Of a DNA stretch of 31,862 bases, positions 17,523-27,130 are shown piece after piece. How positions within the stretch are numbered: position 1 is the stretch's first letter; every line of letters starts with the position of its first letter. The position numbers were made by a program, and so were the translations under genes. The notes beneath the pieces were generated by a model. That model was given only the letters and a program-made list of their open reading frames with translations, was not told the DNA's origin and searched no databases. The stretch is from JBHHZM01 sp046758065 (GTDB taxonomy: Bacteria > Pseudomonadota > Alphaproteobacteria > JAAXGF01): NCBI GenBank assembly GCA_046758065.1, contig JBHHZM010000022.1:1-31862 (forward strand), written 5' to 3'.

Positions 17523-17927
17523 ATGACGTATGACAGGGAACTTATTTCGAACGGAAATCCGATGGAGACCGTTGTTGGTTTCAGCAGAGCCGTTCGCGTC
17601 GGGCCTTACATTTCGGTTGGCGGGACAGCGCCGGTTGGGTCGGATGGAAAGACCGTGGGTGTTGGGGATGTGGCTGCCCAAACCAGACAATGCATTGAGG
17701 TCATCAAGACGGCATTGGAGCAAGCGGGATCAGGGCTTCAGGATGTGGTGCGAACCCGCATTATTCTGACGAACATCGATGACTGGAAAGCTGCAATCGA
17801 AGTGAGGAAAGAGTATTTTCGCGACGTACGCCCTGTAGATACGATCATGGCGATCGACCGGTTTGTTAATCCGGAATGGCTGATTGAAATTGAAGCAGAT
17901 GCGGTGATCGCAGAGAGTGGCCACTGA
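17523..17927 (+). CDS. RidA/YjgF/UK114-family protein
   Basis: A 134-residue member of the RidA superfamily; the founding members hydrolyse reactive enamine/imine intermediates from PLP enzymes. Blocks visible are VRVGPYISVGGTAPVG, AAQTRQCIEVIKTALEQAG, VVRTRIILTNIDDW and a late EIEADAVI. The Arg in VRTRI is the usual carboxylate-binding position. I prefer the ATG at 17523 because GGGAG lies ten bases upstream and family N-termini match; a longer start at 17496 overlaps the nitrilase stop. GC is clearly lower than in the neighbours, so the gene and the nitrilase remnant look acquired together. Cellular role unknown. Confidence 0.83.
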   Translation: MTYDRELISNGNPMETVVGFSRAVRVGPYISVGGTAPVGSDGKTVGVGDVAAQTRQCIEVIKTALEQAGSGLQDVVRTRIILTNIDDWKAAIEVRKEYFRDVRPVDTIMAIDRFVNPEWLIEIEADAVIAESGH

Positions 17928-17988
17928 CTGATAATGTCCGAGTTGGCTCAAACCGGGAAGTGCCATGCGCTCGTCGGTCGCGTCCGTT

Positions 17989-18156
17989 CCTGCCCCATCG
18001 CTTGACGTACATCCCGAGCGCGGACGGACCGTCCGGCGCCTCCCGCTCGTGCTCTTTAAGCCGGGTGGCGCGCGCAACGAACTTCCGGACCGTGGCCTCG
18101 GCCACTTTCAGCCCGTCGCGGCTGAAATGGCGGCTGCGTACAGGGCTGCAAAGCAA
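17989..18156 (-). pseudogene. Probable reverse-transcriptase C-terminal remnant
   Basis: On the minus strand the frame reads RHFSRDGLKVAEATVRKF, then VARATRLKEHERE, then ALGMYVKRWG. This resembles the tail of bacterial reverse transcriptases of the group II-like class, where a GY-x-F/GL strand precedes a basic helix ending in YVRRW. A stop codon lies three codons upstream of the TTG at 18156, and no polymerase core (YxDD) is nearby, so only a fragment survives. The assignment is from memory of the family pattern and is tentative. Confidence 0.38.
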
Positions 18157-18195
18157 AGCGACTCAGCATTCATCCCCCTCCCGGTTAATTGCGTC

Positions 18196-18250
18196 CCCCT
18201 CCCCCTGCCCCCTCCCGCCAGGGGAGGGGGAATCGTGGAGCGATGTCGCG
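18196..18250 (+). repeat. Dispersed hairpin repeat, copy A (55 bases)
   Basis: A C/T-rich arm, then a perfect 9-bp stem (18208-18216 with 18222-18230, five-base loop), then a tail ending ATGTCGCG. Copy B at 18453-18507 matches it over the same 55-base length with few differences. Such 'CCCTCCC...GGGAGGG' hairpins are scattered between genes in many alphaproteobacteria. Confidence 0.8.
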
Positions 18251-18293
18251 TTCCCGGCCCGCCACATCGATGGCAGCCTCCCCCTTATGGTCG

Positions 18294-18316
18294 CCCTCCC
18301 CCTTGACGGGGGAGGG
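18294..18316 (+). repeat. Perfect 9-bp hairpin related to copies A and B
   Basis: CCCTCCCCC at 18294-18302 pairs with GGGGGAGGG at 18308-18316 around a five-base loop. It lies between copies A and B and has the same C/G-rich character, but its flanks differ. It could form in RNA from either strand. Confidence 0.7.
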
Positions 18317-18452
18317 TTGGGTGGGGGTGATGGCCTACCCGGTACGGGCCACGACGGGCGGCGCGCGCGCTTGACGGCGGGACCATCCCGCCGCGTTTTC
18401 CATGCGCGTCCGCAACCCGCAGCGTGTTTCCCCCTCCCACTCATTGTTCGCC

Positions 18453-18507
18453 CCCCTCCCCCTGCTCCCTCCCGCCAGGGGAGGGGAAATCATGGCGGAA
18501 TGTCGCG
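18453..18507 (+). repeat. Dispersed hairpin repeat, copy B (55 bases)
   Basis: Same length and order as copy A at 18196-18250. The stem is 7 bp (18467-18473 with 18479-18485), one C-to-T change having shortened it. It lies 169 bases beyond the gcvP stop and might help end gcv transcription, though no T-run follows on that strand. Confidence 0.8.
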
Positions 18508-18525
18508 GTCGCGAAAGAACTGCCC

Positions 18526-18620
18526 GCCCCTGTCATTCGCGGGCGTGACCCGCGAATCCAGGGACCGGCCGAAGCCGTCTGGGTTGCCGGATCAAGTCCG
18601 GCAATGACATCGCAGACGGC
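18526..18620. repeat. Dispersed palindromic intergenic repeat (two hairpins)
   Basis: Two perfect inverted repeats sit in tandem: ATTCGCGGG (18535-18543) with CCCGCGAAT (18549-18557), and TTGCCGGA (18584-18591) with TCCGGCAA (18597-18604). The 'gccggatcaagtccggcaatgac' type of element is widespread in alphaproteobacterial genomes and usually marks intergenic space or gene ends. A related element lies at 28314-28404. Confidence 0.7.
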
Positions 18621-18675
18621 GGCAACGGCGGTACCGCCCATCCCTGCATTCGTGGGCGCGATCCGCGACGGCGCG

Positions 18676-21585
<2,910 letters not shown>

Positions 21586-21629
21586 GGCTGTTGTCTCCTC
21601 GTTCTCTTCGGCGCGGCGACGGCGCGGTC

Positions 21630-22007
21630 TTATTCCAGGCCTTCGACGAACGCCGCGTAGGCCGCTTCATCCATCAGGCCGTCGAGTTCCGACGTATCGC
21701 CCAGCCTGAGTTTCATGAACCAGCCGTCGCCGACGGGATCGCTGTTCACCGTCTCGGGCGCGTCGCTCAGCGCCTTGTTGATCGCGACCACCTCGCCGCT
21801 CAGCGGGGCGTAGACCTCGCTGGCCGCCTTGACCGATTCGACCACGGCGGCTTCGTCGTGCTGCTTGAACGTCTTGCCGATTTCAGGAAGTTCGACATAA
21901 ACCACGTCGCCGAGTTGCTGCTGGGCGTAATCGGTGATGCCGACGACCGCAACGTCGCCGTCGATCCGGACCCACTCGTGGTCCTTGCTGTAACGCAGTT
22001 CGCTCAT
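21630..22007 (-). CDS. gcvH: Glycine cleavage system H protein
   Basis: A 125-residue lipoyl carrier that shuttles the aminomethyl intermediate between the P, T and L proteins. The lipoylated lysine is Lys60 in VVESVKAASEVYAPLSGEV. N-terminal HEWVRIDGDVAVVGITDYAQ is canonical. The start at 22007 follows a strong AAGGAGA at about 22011-22017. It lies 35 bases after the gcvT stop, so the three genes form one operon. Confidence 0.97.
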   Translation of the reverse strand: MSELRYSKDHEWVRIDGDVAVVGITDYAQQQLGDVVYVELPEIGKTFKQHDEAAVVESVKAASEVYAPLSGEVVAINKALSDAPETVNSDPVGDGWFMKLRLGDTSELDGLMDEAAYAAFVEGLE

Positions 22008-22042
22008 CCGAAGTCTCCTTTGCCCCTGCTCGGGTTCGGGTT

Positions 22043-23155
22043 TCAGGACTTGTGGTAACGGGTCGCCACGAAGGGCAGCGCCGCGATGCGCGCCGGGCGC
22101 GGCCGGTCGCGCACCACCAACGCGACTTCGCTGCCGGGTTCGGCATGGTCGGCGTCGACGTAGCCCATGGCCACGGGACCGCCCACCGTCGGTCCGAAGC
22201 CGCCGCTGGTGATCTCGCCGATGGTTCGGCCGGCGGCGTCGGTCACGACGGTGTGTTCGCGGGCCGGCGCGCGGCCCTCGGGCCGGATGCCGACGCGGCG
22301 CCGGCGCGGACCCTCGGCAAGCTGGCGCGCGATCGTCTCGGCGCCGGGATAGCCGCCTTGCGCGCGGCGGCGCCTGGCTATGGTCCAGACAAGCCCGGCC
22401 TCGACCGGGGTGGTCGTGGTGTCGATGTCGTGGCCGTAAAGGCAAAGCCCCGCCTCGAGCCGCAGGCTGTCGCGGGCGCCGAGGCCGACGGGCGCGACTT
22501 CGGGCTCGTCGAGCAGCCGTCGGGCGAGCGTCTCCGTCGCCTCGTTGGGCAGCGAAATCTCGAAGCCGTCTTCGCCGGTATAGCCCGAACGGCTGACCAA
22601 GCAGTCGACGCCCGCGACGGTCATTTCCGCCGCCGTCAGGAAAACGAGGCGCGCGCAGTCGGGCGCATGACGGGCGAGCACGGCGGCGGCCGCCGGCCCT
22701 TGCAGGGCGAGCAGTGCGCGGTCGTCGCGCATCTCGACCTCGAGCCCGGGCAGGCCCGCGCCGAGATGCGCGAAGTCGGCGTGCTTGCAGGCCGCGTTGA
22801 CGACGAGCAGCAGCCGGTCGCCCGCGTTGGTCACCATGAGGTCGTCGAGGATGCCGCCCGCTTCGTTGGTGAACAGGGTATAGCGCATGCGGCCTTCGGC
22901 GAGGCCCGCGATGTCGCCGGGGACCAGGCGTTCGAGCGCGTCCGCCGCGCCGGGTCCGCGCAACACCACCTGTCCCATGTGCGAGACGTCGAACAGCCCC
23001 GCCTTGGCACGGGTGTGGAGGTGTTCGGCGAGGATCCCGTGTGCGTACTGCACCGGCATTTCATAGCCGGCGAACGGCACCATGCGGGCACCCAGCTCGA
23101 CGTGCAGATCGTAAAGCGGTGTGCGTTTCGGCGTTTCGTTCCGGCTGTCGCTCAC
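22043..23155 (-). CDS. gcvT: Aminomethyltransferase, glycine cleavage T protein
   Basis: A 370-residue tetrahydrofolate-dependent enzyme that releases ammonia from the H-protein intermediate and forms 5,10-methylene-THF. Recognisable blocks: GARMVPFAGYEMPVQY, DVSHMGQVVLRGPGA, and SRSGYTGEDGFEISLP in the folate-binding region, plus a C-terminal barrel ending GYVDADHAEPGS. I start at the GTG at 23155: GGAGG lies five bases upstream, whereas the TTG at 23167 overlaps that site. It is the first gene of the gcv operon and is preceded by the tandem glycine riboswitch. Confidence 0.95.
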   Translation of the reverse strand: MSDSRNETPKRTPLYDLHVELGARMVPFAGYEMPVQYAHGILAEHLHTRAKAGLFDVSHMGQVVLRGPGAADALERLVPGDIAGLAEGRMRYTLFTNEAGGILDDLMVTNAGDRLLLVVNAACKHADFAHLGAGLPGLEVEMRDDRALLALQGPAAAAVLARHAPDCARLVFLTAAEMTVAGVDCLVSRSGYTGEDGFEISLPNEATETLARRLLDEPEVAPVGLGARDSLRLEAGLCLYGHDIDTTTTPVEAGLVWTIARRRRAQGGYPGAETIARQLAEGPRRRRVGIRPEGRAPAREHTVVTDAAGRTIGEITSGGFGPTVGGPVAMGYVDADHAEPGSEVALVVRDRPRPARIAALPFVATRYHKS

Positions 23156-23215
23156 AGGGTCCTCCAACGTTCGCAGGGCATCGCCACCCGCCGCAACCGG
23201 CGAAGTGACGGCCCC

Positions 23216-23317
23216 CTCTGTCGTCGGACCTGAGAGATTCGTCCGGCCGATGCCCGCCCGGAGTTACCCCTTCGGTGAGGCGTCGGCGCCCCTGCGCCCG
23301 ACACCTGCTTTCCAGAG
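23216..23317 (-). promoter_or_regulatory. Glycine riboswitch, second aptamer
   Basis: Reading the minus strand, the P1 stem forms between CTCTG (23313-23317) and CAGAG (23216-23220). The conserved 3' block CTCTCAGGTCCGACGACAGAG-like sequence lies at about 23216-23236, and an ACCGAAGGGGTAA internal motif occurs near 23265-23277. It sits about 60 bases before the gcvT start. In the known tandem architecture the second aptamer controls the expression platform. Confidence 0.88.
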
Positions 23318-23327
23318 GTTCATCCCC

Positions 23328-23415
23328 CTGCGGTCCCTTTGCCTGAGAGTTTCCGGGGCGGTTGCTCCTTCGGCGCCGGCCGTCACGGAAGACGAACGGT
23401 CGATCTCTCCCGCAG
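23328..23415 (-). promoter_or_regulatory. Glycine riboswitch, first aptamer
   Basis: On the minus strand P1 pairs CTGCGG (23410-23415) with CCGCAG (23328-23333). The entry CGGGAGAGAT, the GCCGAAGGAGCAA motif (about 23363-23376) and the 3' CTCTCAGGCAAAGGGACCGC block are the canonical glycine aptamer elements. It is separated from aptamer 2 by a linker of about ten bases, giving the usual tandem gcv riboswitch. Binding of glycine would be expected to turn gcvTHP on. Confidence 0.9.
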
Positions 23416-23468
23416 GGTTCGTTTGTATGTCTCCCTCTCCCGATCGGGTCGCCCCGACCGGTGCGGCG

Positions 23469-23496
23469 ATGATAGTCCCTCCGGCGGCGGCGTCAA
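23469..23496 (-). promoter_or_regulatory. Sigma70-type promoter of the gcvTHP operon
   Basis: On the minus strand TTGACG (23491-23496), a 16-base spacer and TATCAT (23469-23474). Transcription would start near 23462, about 45 bases ahead of the first glycine aptamer and about 300 bases ahead of gcvT. The element lies just beyond the stop of the preceding lipoprotein gene. Confidence 0.65.
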
Positions 23497-23518
23497 CCGC
23501 GCAACCGCGGACAAGGCG

Positions 23519-24109
23519 TCAGCGGCGGCGGGCGCGGAGCTCCTCGAGCTGAGCACGGCTGAGTTGGAAGCCGATGAAGATGCGATGGGCGCTTGCATCC
23601 TTACCGGGCGCGAGAAAGATGCGCTGATGCAACTGTTCGGTCACGCCGATCCGCAGGACCAGTTCCGGAAACTCGGGAGCGAGCGGAAAGACCCGTTTGG
23701 CGATGATCTTGCCGTCGGGATCGGTGATGGCGACGAAATATTCGAACTGACCGGGGGTGTCGTCGGCCGCCGGGCCGCGCGAGAACGTGAAGTCGACATC
23801 GACGTCGACGTCGACGAAACCGTCGGAGTCGTACTCGCATTGCATCGCCAGGCCGGCGATCTCGCTTTCGTAGCGCACGTCGGTGAGGTCGCGGCCCGGA
23901 CCCGGGCGGAACAGTGTCAGCTGCTTCGCCTCGTCGACCATGACGGCCCTCGGGCAGGGCGGCTGCGGCGGCGTGCTGAACAGGCTGCAACCGGTGAGGA
24001 CGGCAGCGAGAAGCGGCGCCGCCCAGGGGCGCGCGCGTATCGGCCGGAGGCGGAGCCGAGATTGCGACAAGGCCCGCGGAATCAGATCCGTTTGTGGGTG
24101 CCGTCGCAC
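23519..24109 (-). CDS. Putative lipoprotein of unknown function
   Basis: About 196 residues, or 183 if translation starts at the TTG at 24070. A basic N-terminus and hydrophobic stretch end in a lipobox, AAVLTGC, so the mature protein should be lipid-anchored at Cys40 of the long form. The mature region starts with a Cys and Pro-rich segment, has a block FRPGPGRDLTDVRYESEIAG, a short acidic VDVDVDVDF repeat encoded by GTCGAC-like triplet repetition, and a C-terminal RIFIGFQLSRAQLEELR. I recognise it only as a conserved alphaproteobacterial hypothetical. The start is unresolved: the GTG at 24109 overlaps the CDGSH gene by 28 bases, while the TTG at 24070 gives a more usual signal length and a 12-base gap. 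Confidence 0.7.
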   Translation of the reverse strand: MRRHPQTDLIPRALSQSRLRLRPIRARPWAAPLLAAVLTGCSLFSTPPQPPCPRAVMVDEAKQLTLFRPGPGRDLTDVRYESEIAGLAMQCEYDSDGFVDVDVDVDFTFSRGPAADDTPGQFEYFVAITDPDGKIIAKRVFPLAPEFPELVLRIGVTEQLHQRIFLAPGKDASAHRIFIGFQLSRAQLEELRARRR

Positions 24110-24321
24110 ATCGGCCGGCGCGCCGAATGCTTGCAGCCGCAGAAATAGACGTCCTTCGGCTCGTCGGCCACAAACTCGATCGGACTGAAACCGGTATCCT
24201 TGTGCGAGCCGTCACAGAACGGCTGTTTCGCGCTGCGTCCGCAGGCGCACCAGTAATACTTCTTGCCGGCGACGACCTTGACGACGAAGGGCGCCTTCTG
24301 AGCAACCACGGGGTCCGTCAT
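24082..24321 (-). CDS. Double CDGSH iron-sulfur domain protein
   Basis: A 79-residue protein with two CDGSH [2Fe-2S] motifs: CACGRSAKQPFCDGSH and CGCKHSARRPMCDGTH. Each supplies three Cys and one His in the C-x-C-x2-S-x3-P-x-C-D-G-(S/T)-H pattern. Two motifs in one short chain give an intramolecular version of the mitoNEET-type dimer. The longer frame extending to 25248 is the shadow of ispH. The gene is divergent from ispH, with 192 bases between the starts. Function of bacterial members is not well defined; redox or cluster transfer is the usual suggestion. Confidence 0.88.
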   Translation of the reverse strand: MTDPVVAQKAPFVVKVVAGKKYYWCACGRSAKQPFCDGSHKDTGFSPIEFVADEPKDVYFCGCKHSARRPMCDGTHKRI

Positions 24322-24513
24322 GGGTTTCCCAATAAGGTTTTCTTGAGGGTGGACGTGTACTAGGTTGTTGGCGCGGCGGTCGTCGCGTCCCGGGCGGGAC
24401 GGTCCTGCCGGCGGCACTTTAGACGGCCGTGCTGCCATCGGCAAGAGGTGCCGCGAGCGAGCGGCGCGCGCGGGTGTGGCGCGGGGGGACATCGCATCAT
24501 ATATGTGGAGCAC

Positions 24514-25458
24514 ATGCCGAAACCCGCCCTGACCCTTCTGCTCGCCAAGCCGCGCGGCTTCTGCGCCGGCGTCGAGCGCGCCATCCAGATCGTCGAGGCG
24601 GCGCGCGACCGCTATGGTCCGCCGGTCTACGTCCGCCACGAGATCGTGCACAATCGCCACGTCGTCAAGCGTCTCGAGTCGGAGGGCGCGATCTTCGTGG
24701 ACGACACCAGCGAAGTGCCCGACGGCGCGCCGGTCGTGTTCTCCGCCCACGGCGTGCCCAAGTCGGTTCTCGACGAGGCCGAGAAGCGGGGGCTCACCTA
24801 TCTCGACGCAACCTGTCCGCTGGTGAGCAAGGTCCATCGTGAGGCCGAACGACACTTCGCCGCCGGACGCAAGATCATTCTCATCGGCCATGCCGGCCAC
24901 CCCGAGGTCATCGGCACCATGGGTCAGCTTCCCGAAGGCGCGATCGTTCTCGTGAAATCGGTCGCGGACGCGGAGACCGTCGCGCCGAACAATCCCGACC
25001 GGCTCGCCTACATCACCCAGACGACGCTGTCGCTCGACGACTGCGCCGGAATCGTCGCCGTGTTGCGGCGGCGGTTCCCGAACATCTGCGGTCCCCACCG
25101 GGAGGACATCTGCTACGCCACCTCCAACCGTCAGCAGGCGGTCAAACTGATCGCCGCCGATTGCGACGCCCTGATCGTGGTCGGCGCGCCCAATTCGTCC
25201 AACTCGTTGCGCCTGGTCGAGGTCGCGCGCAACGCCGGCTGCCCGCATGCCTTTCTGGTCCAGCGCGCGGCCGACATCGACTGGGCTTCGCTCAAGGGAA
25301 TCCGCTGTGTCGGACTCACCGCCGGTGCTTCGGCGCCCGAGATTCTGGTACAGGAAGTGCTGGCGGCGTTCCGGGCGCGTTACGATGTCGCGGTCGAGGA
25401 GATCGAGGGTAACGCCGAGGACGTCCGCTTCAACCTGCCGCGCGTGCTCATCGCCTGA
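24514..25458 (+). CDS. ispH: 4-hydroxy-3-methylbut-2-enyl diphosphate reductase
   Basis: A 314-residue [4Fe-4S] enzyme (LytB) catalysing the last step of the MEP pathway, HMBPP to IPP and DMAPP. Cluster cysteines lie in PRGFCAGV, LDATCPLVSKVH and EDICYATSNRQ. The catalytic Glu is in GHPEVIGTMGQ, and the substrate loop VVGAPNSSNS is intact. The ATG at 24514 is preceded by GTGGAG; the upstream 22 residues of the open frame are not conserved. It begins a run ispH, thrB, rnhA on the plus strand. Confidence 0.97.
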   Translation: MPKPALTLLLAKPRGFCAGVERAIQIVEAARDRYGPPVYVRHEIVHNRHVVKRLESEGAIFVDDTSEVPDGAPVVFSAHGVPKSVLDEAEKRGLTYLDATCPLVSKVHREAERHFAAGRKIILIGHAGHPEVIGTMGQLPEGAIVLVKSVADAETVAPNNPDRLAYITQTTLSLDDCAGIVAVLRRRFPNICGPHREDICYATSNRQQAVKLIAADCDALIVVGAPNSSNSLRLVEVARNAGCPHAFLVQRAADIDWASLKGIRCVGLTAGASAPEILVQEVLAAFRARYDVAVEEIEGNAEDVRFNLPRVLIA

Positions 25459-25494
25459 ACGCGTCCCGGCTCACGCTCGCTCACGGCCCCGAAG

Positions 25495-26457
25495 ATGGCG
25501 GTTTACACAGAGGTCGGCGACGAGGACATCGCCGACTTCGTCGCCCAGTACGACATCGGCGCGATGACCTCGTTCAAGGGCATCGCCGAAGGCGTCGAGA
25601 ACAGCAACTATCTGCTGCTCACCGACCGGTCGCCGTTCATCGTCACCCTTTACGAGAAGCGGGTCGAGCGCGCCGACCTGCCGTTTTTCCTCGGTCTCAT
25701 GGAGCATCTCGCGGCGCGCGACGTGCCGTGCCCGACGCCGCTTCACGGCCGTGACGGCGAGGTGCTCCGCGAGCTCTGCGGCCGGCCGGCGGCGATCATC
25801 AGCTTTCTCAACGGGGTCTGGCCGCGGCGCATCCTGCCTCACCACTGCGCAGCGCTCGGCGCGGCGCTCGCGCACCTGCATATCGCCGGCGCCGACTTCG
25901 ATCTCAAGCGGCCCAACGCGCTCTCGGTCGGTGGCTGGCGTCCGCTCGTCGAATCCTGCCGCGCCGAGGCGGACACGGTAAGTTCCGGTCTCGCCGTGAC
26001 CATCGATGCCGAACTTGAGGCGCTCGAAGCGGCGTGGCCGCAGAAGCTACCCGCGGGCGTCGTCCACGCCGATCTGTTCCCCGACAACGTGTTCTTCGAG
26101 AACGTCCGGCTCACCGGCCTGATCGACTTCTATTTCGCCTGCAACGACTTCTTCGCCTACGACCTCGCGGTGTGCCTGAACGCCTGGTGTTTCGAGCGCA
26201 CCGGCGAGTTCAACATCACCAAGGCGCAGCAACTCCTGTCGTCGTACCGCCGGGTGCGCGAGATTTCCGCAGCCGAACTCGCCGCCCTGCCGCTGCTCGC
26301 GCGCGGCGCGGCGCTGCGGTTTCTGCTGACCCGGCTTTACGACTGGCTCAACCAGGTCGATGGCGCGCTGGTCAAGCCCAAGGATCCGCTCGAGTATTTG
26401 CACAAGCTGCGATTCCATCAGGGCGTGTCGGGGCCGGCGGCCTACGGGCTGGCATGA
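25495..26457 (+). CDS. thrB: Homoserine kinase, ThrB type II
   Basis: A 320-residue homoserine kinase of the aminoglycoside-phosphotransferase-like fold, unrelated to the GHMP-type ThrB of enterics. It phosphorylates homoserine on the way to threonine. Visible motifs: FKGIAEGVENSNYLL near the N-terminus, the catalytic loop GVVHADLFPDNVFFE, and the metal-binding GLIDFYFACND. ispH ends 36 bases upstream. Its stop overlaps the rnhA start as ATGA (26454-26457), so the two are probably translated together. Confidence 0.94.
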   Translation: MAVYTEVGDEDIADFVAQYDIGAMTSFKGIAEGVENSNYLLLTDRSPFIVTLYEKRVERADLPFFLGLMEHLAARDVPCPTPLHGRDGEVLRELCGRPAAIISFLNGVWPRRILPHHCAALGAALAHLHIAGADFDLKRPNALSVGGWRPLVESCRAEADTVSSGLAVTIDAELEALEAAWPQKLPAGVVHADLFPDNVFFENVRLTGLIDFYFACNDFFAYDLAVCLNAWCFERTGEFNITKAQQLLSSYRRVREISAAELAALPLLARGAALRFLLTRLYDWLNQVDGALVKPKDPLEYLHKLRFHQGVSGPAAYGLA

Positions 26458-26903
26458 GCGGGCGCGAAGTGGTCGAAATCTTCACCGACGGGGCCTGCTC
26501 GGGCAATCCCGGCCCGGGGGGCTGGGGGGCAATCCTCAGCTACCGCGGCAAAACGCGCGAGATCAACGGCGGCGAAGCCGACACCACCAACAACCGCATG
26601 GAACTGACGGCCGCGATCCGCGCGCTCGAGACGCTCAAACGACCGACGCCCGCGCGCATTCACACCGACAGCACCTACCTCAGGAACGGCATTACCCGCT
26701 GGATCCTGCGCTGGAAGGCGAACGGCTGGAAGACCGCGGCCAAGAAACCGGTCAAGAACGTCGATCTGTGGCGGCGCCTCGATGCGGCGCTCGCCGCCCA
26801 CCAAGTCGAATGGCGCTGGATCAAGGGTCACGCCGGCCATCCCGGGAACGAACGCGCCGACGCCCTCGCCCGCCAGGGCATGGCCCCCTATCGGGACGCG
26901 TAA
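26454..26903 (+). CDS. rnhA: Ribonuclease HI
   Basis: A 149-residue enzyme that degrades the RNA strand of RNA/DNA hybrids. The DEDD catalytic set is present: Asp in FTDGACSGNPGPGGWG, Glu in NNRMELTAAI, Asp in IHTDSTYL, and Asp in GNERADALA with the preceding His of IKGHAGHPGN. The basic protrusion ILRWKANGWKTAAKKPV is also intact. The start at 26454 overlaps the thrB stop. In many alphaproteobacteria a peroxiredoxin gene follows directly; here about 1.5 kb of other DNA intervenes. Confidence 0.96.
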   Translation: MSGREVVEIFTDGACSGNPGPGGWGAILSYRGKTREINGGEADTTNNRMELTAAIRALETLKRPTPARIHTDSTYLRNGITRWILRWKANGWKTAAKKPVKNVDLWRRLDAALAAHQVEWRWIKGHAGHPGNERADALARQGMAPYRDA

Positions 26904-27130
26904 GCCGCGGGCTCGTACAAAGAGTACCTGGATGCCGATAGACGCGAGAATCGTCCAATGCTCGGATGTCAGTTGCTCGCCCGCATCCCGACATCCCGGA
27001 GGAGATCGCCGAACGGCCGGAAATGACCGATACGGTTTATGTCAGGGTGATAATTGCCATTGTTCTGGACTGTGCGGGTTGGGCGTCCTAGGCTGAATAC
27101 TGGGTTACGAATCAATAGGGGGAAGGGAAC

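Larger units (their letters stand above)
17928..18675. other. Non-coding decay and repeat zone between RidA gene and gcvP
   Basis: About 750 bases with no intact gene. It holds the reverse-transcriptase-like remnant (17989-18156), two copies of a 55-base hairpin repeat, a third related perfect hairpin, and a dispersed palindromic element (18526-18620). The many overlapping short frames here are by-products of C/T-rich and G-rich repeats. Confidence 0.7.

Noticed and set aside
18190..18510. Repeats between the atp and gcv operons as a possible CRISPR array
   Set aside because: Only two 55-base copies, spacing of about 200 bases and hairpin structure; there are no regular spacers and no cas genes in the window.
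23792..23818. GTCGAC-type triplet repetition in the lipoprotein gene, encoding VDVDVDVD
   Set aside because: Looked at as a possible contingency repeat, but it is very short, keeps frame in units of three and six, and is plausible simple protein repetition.
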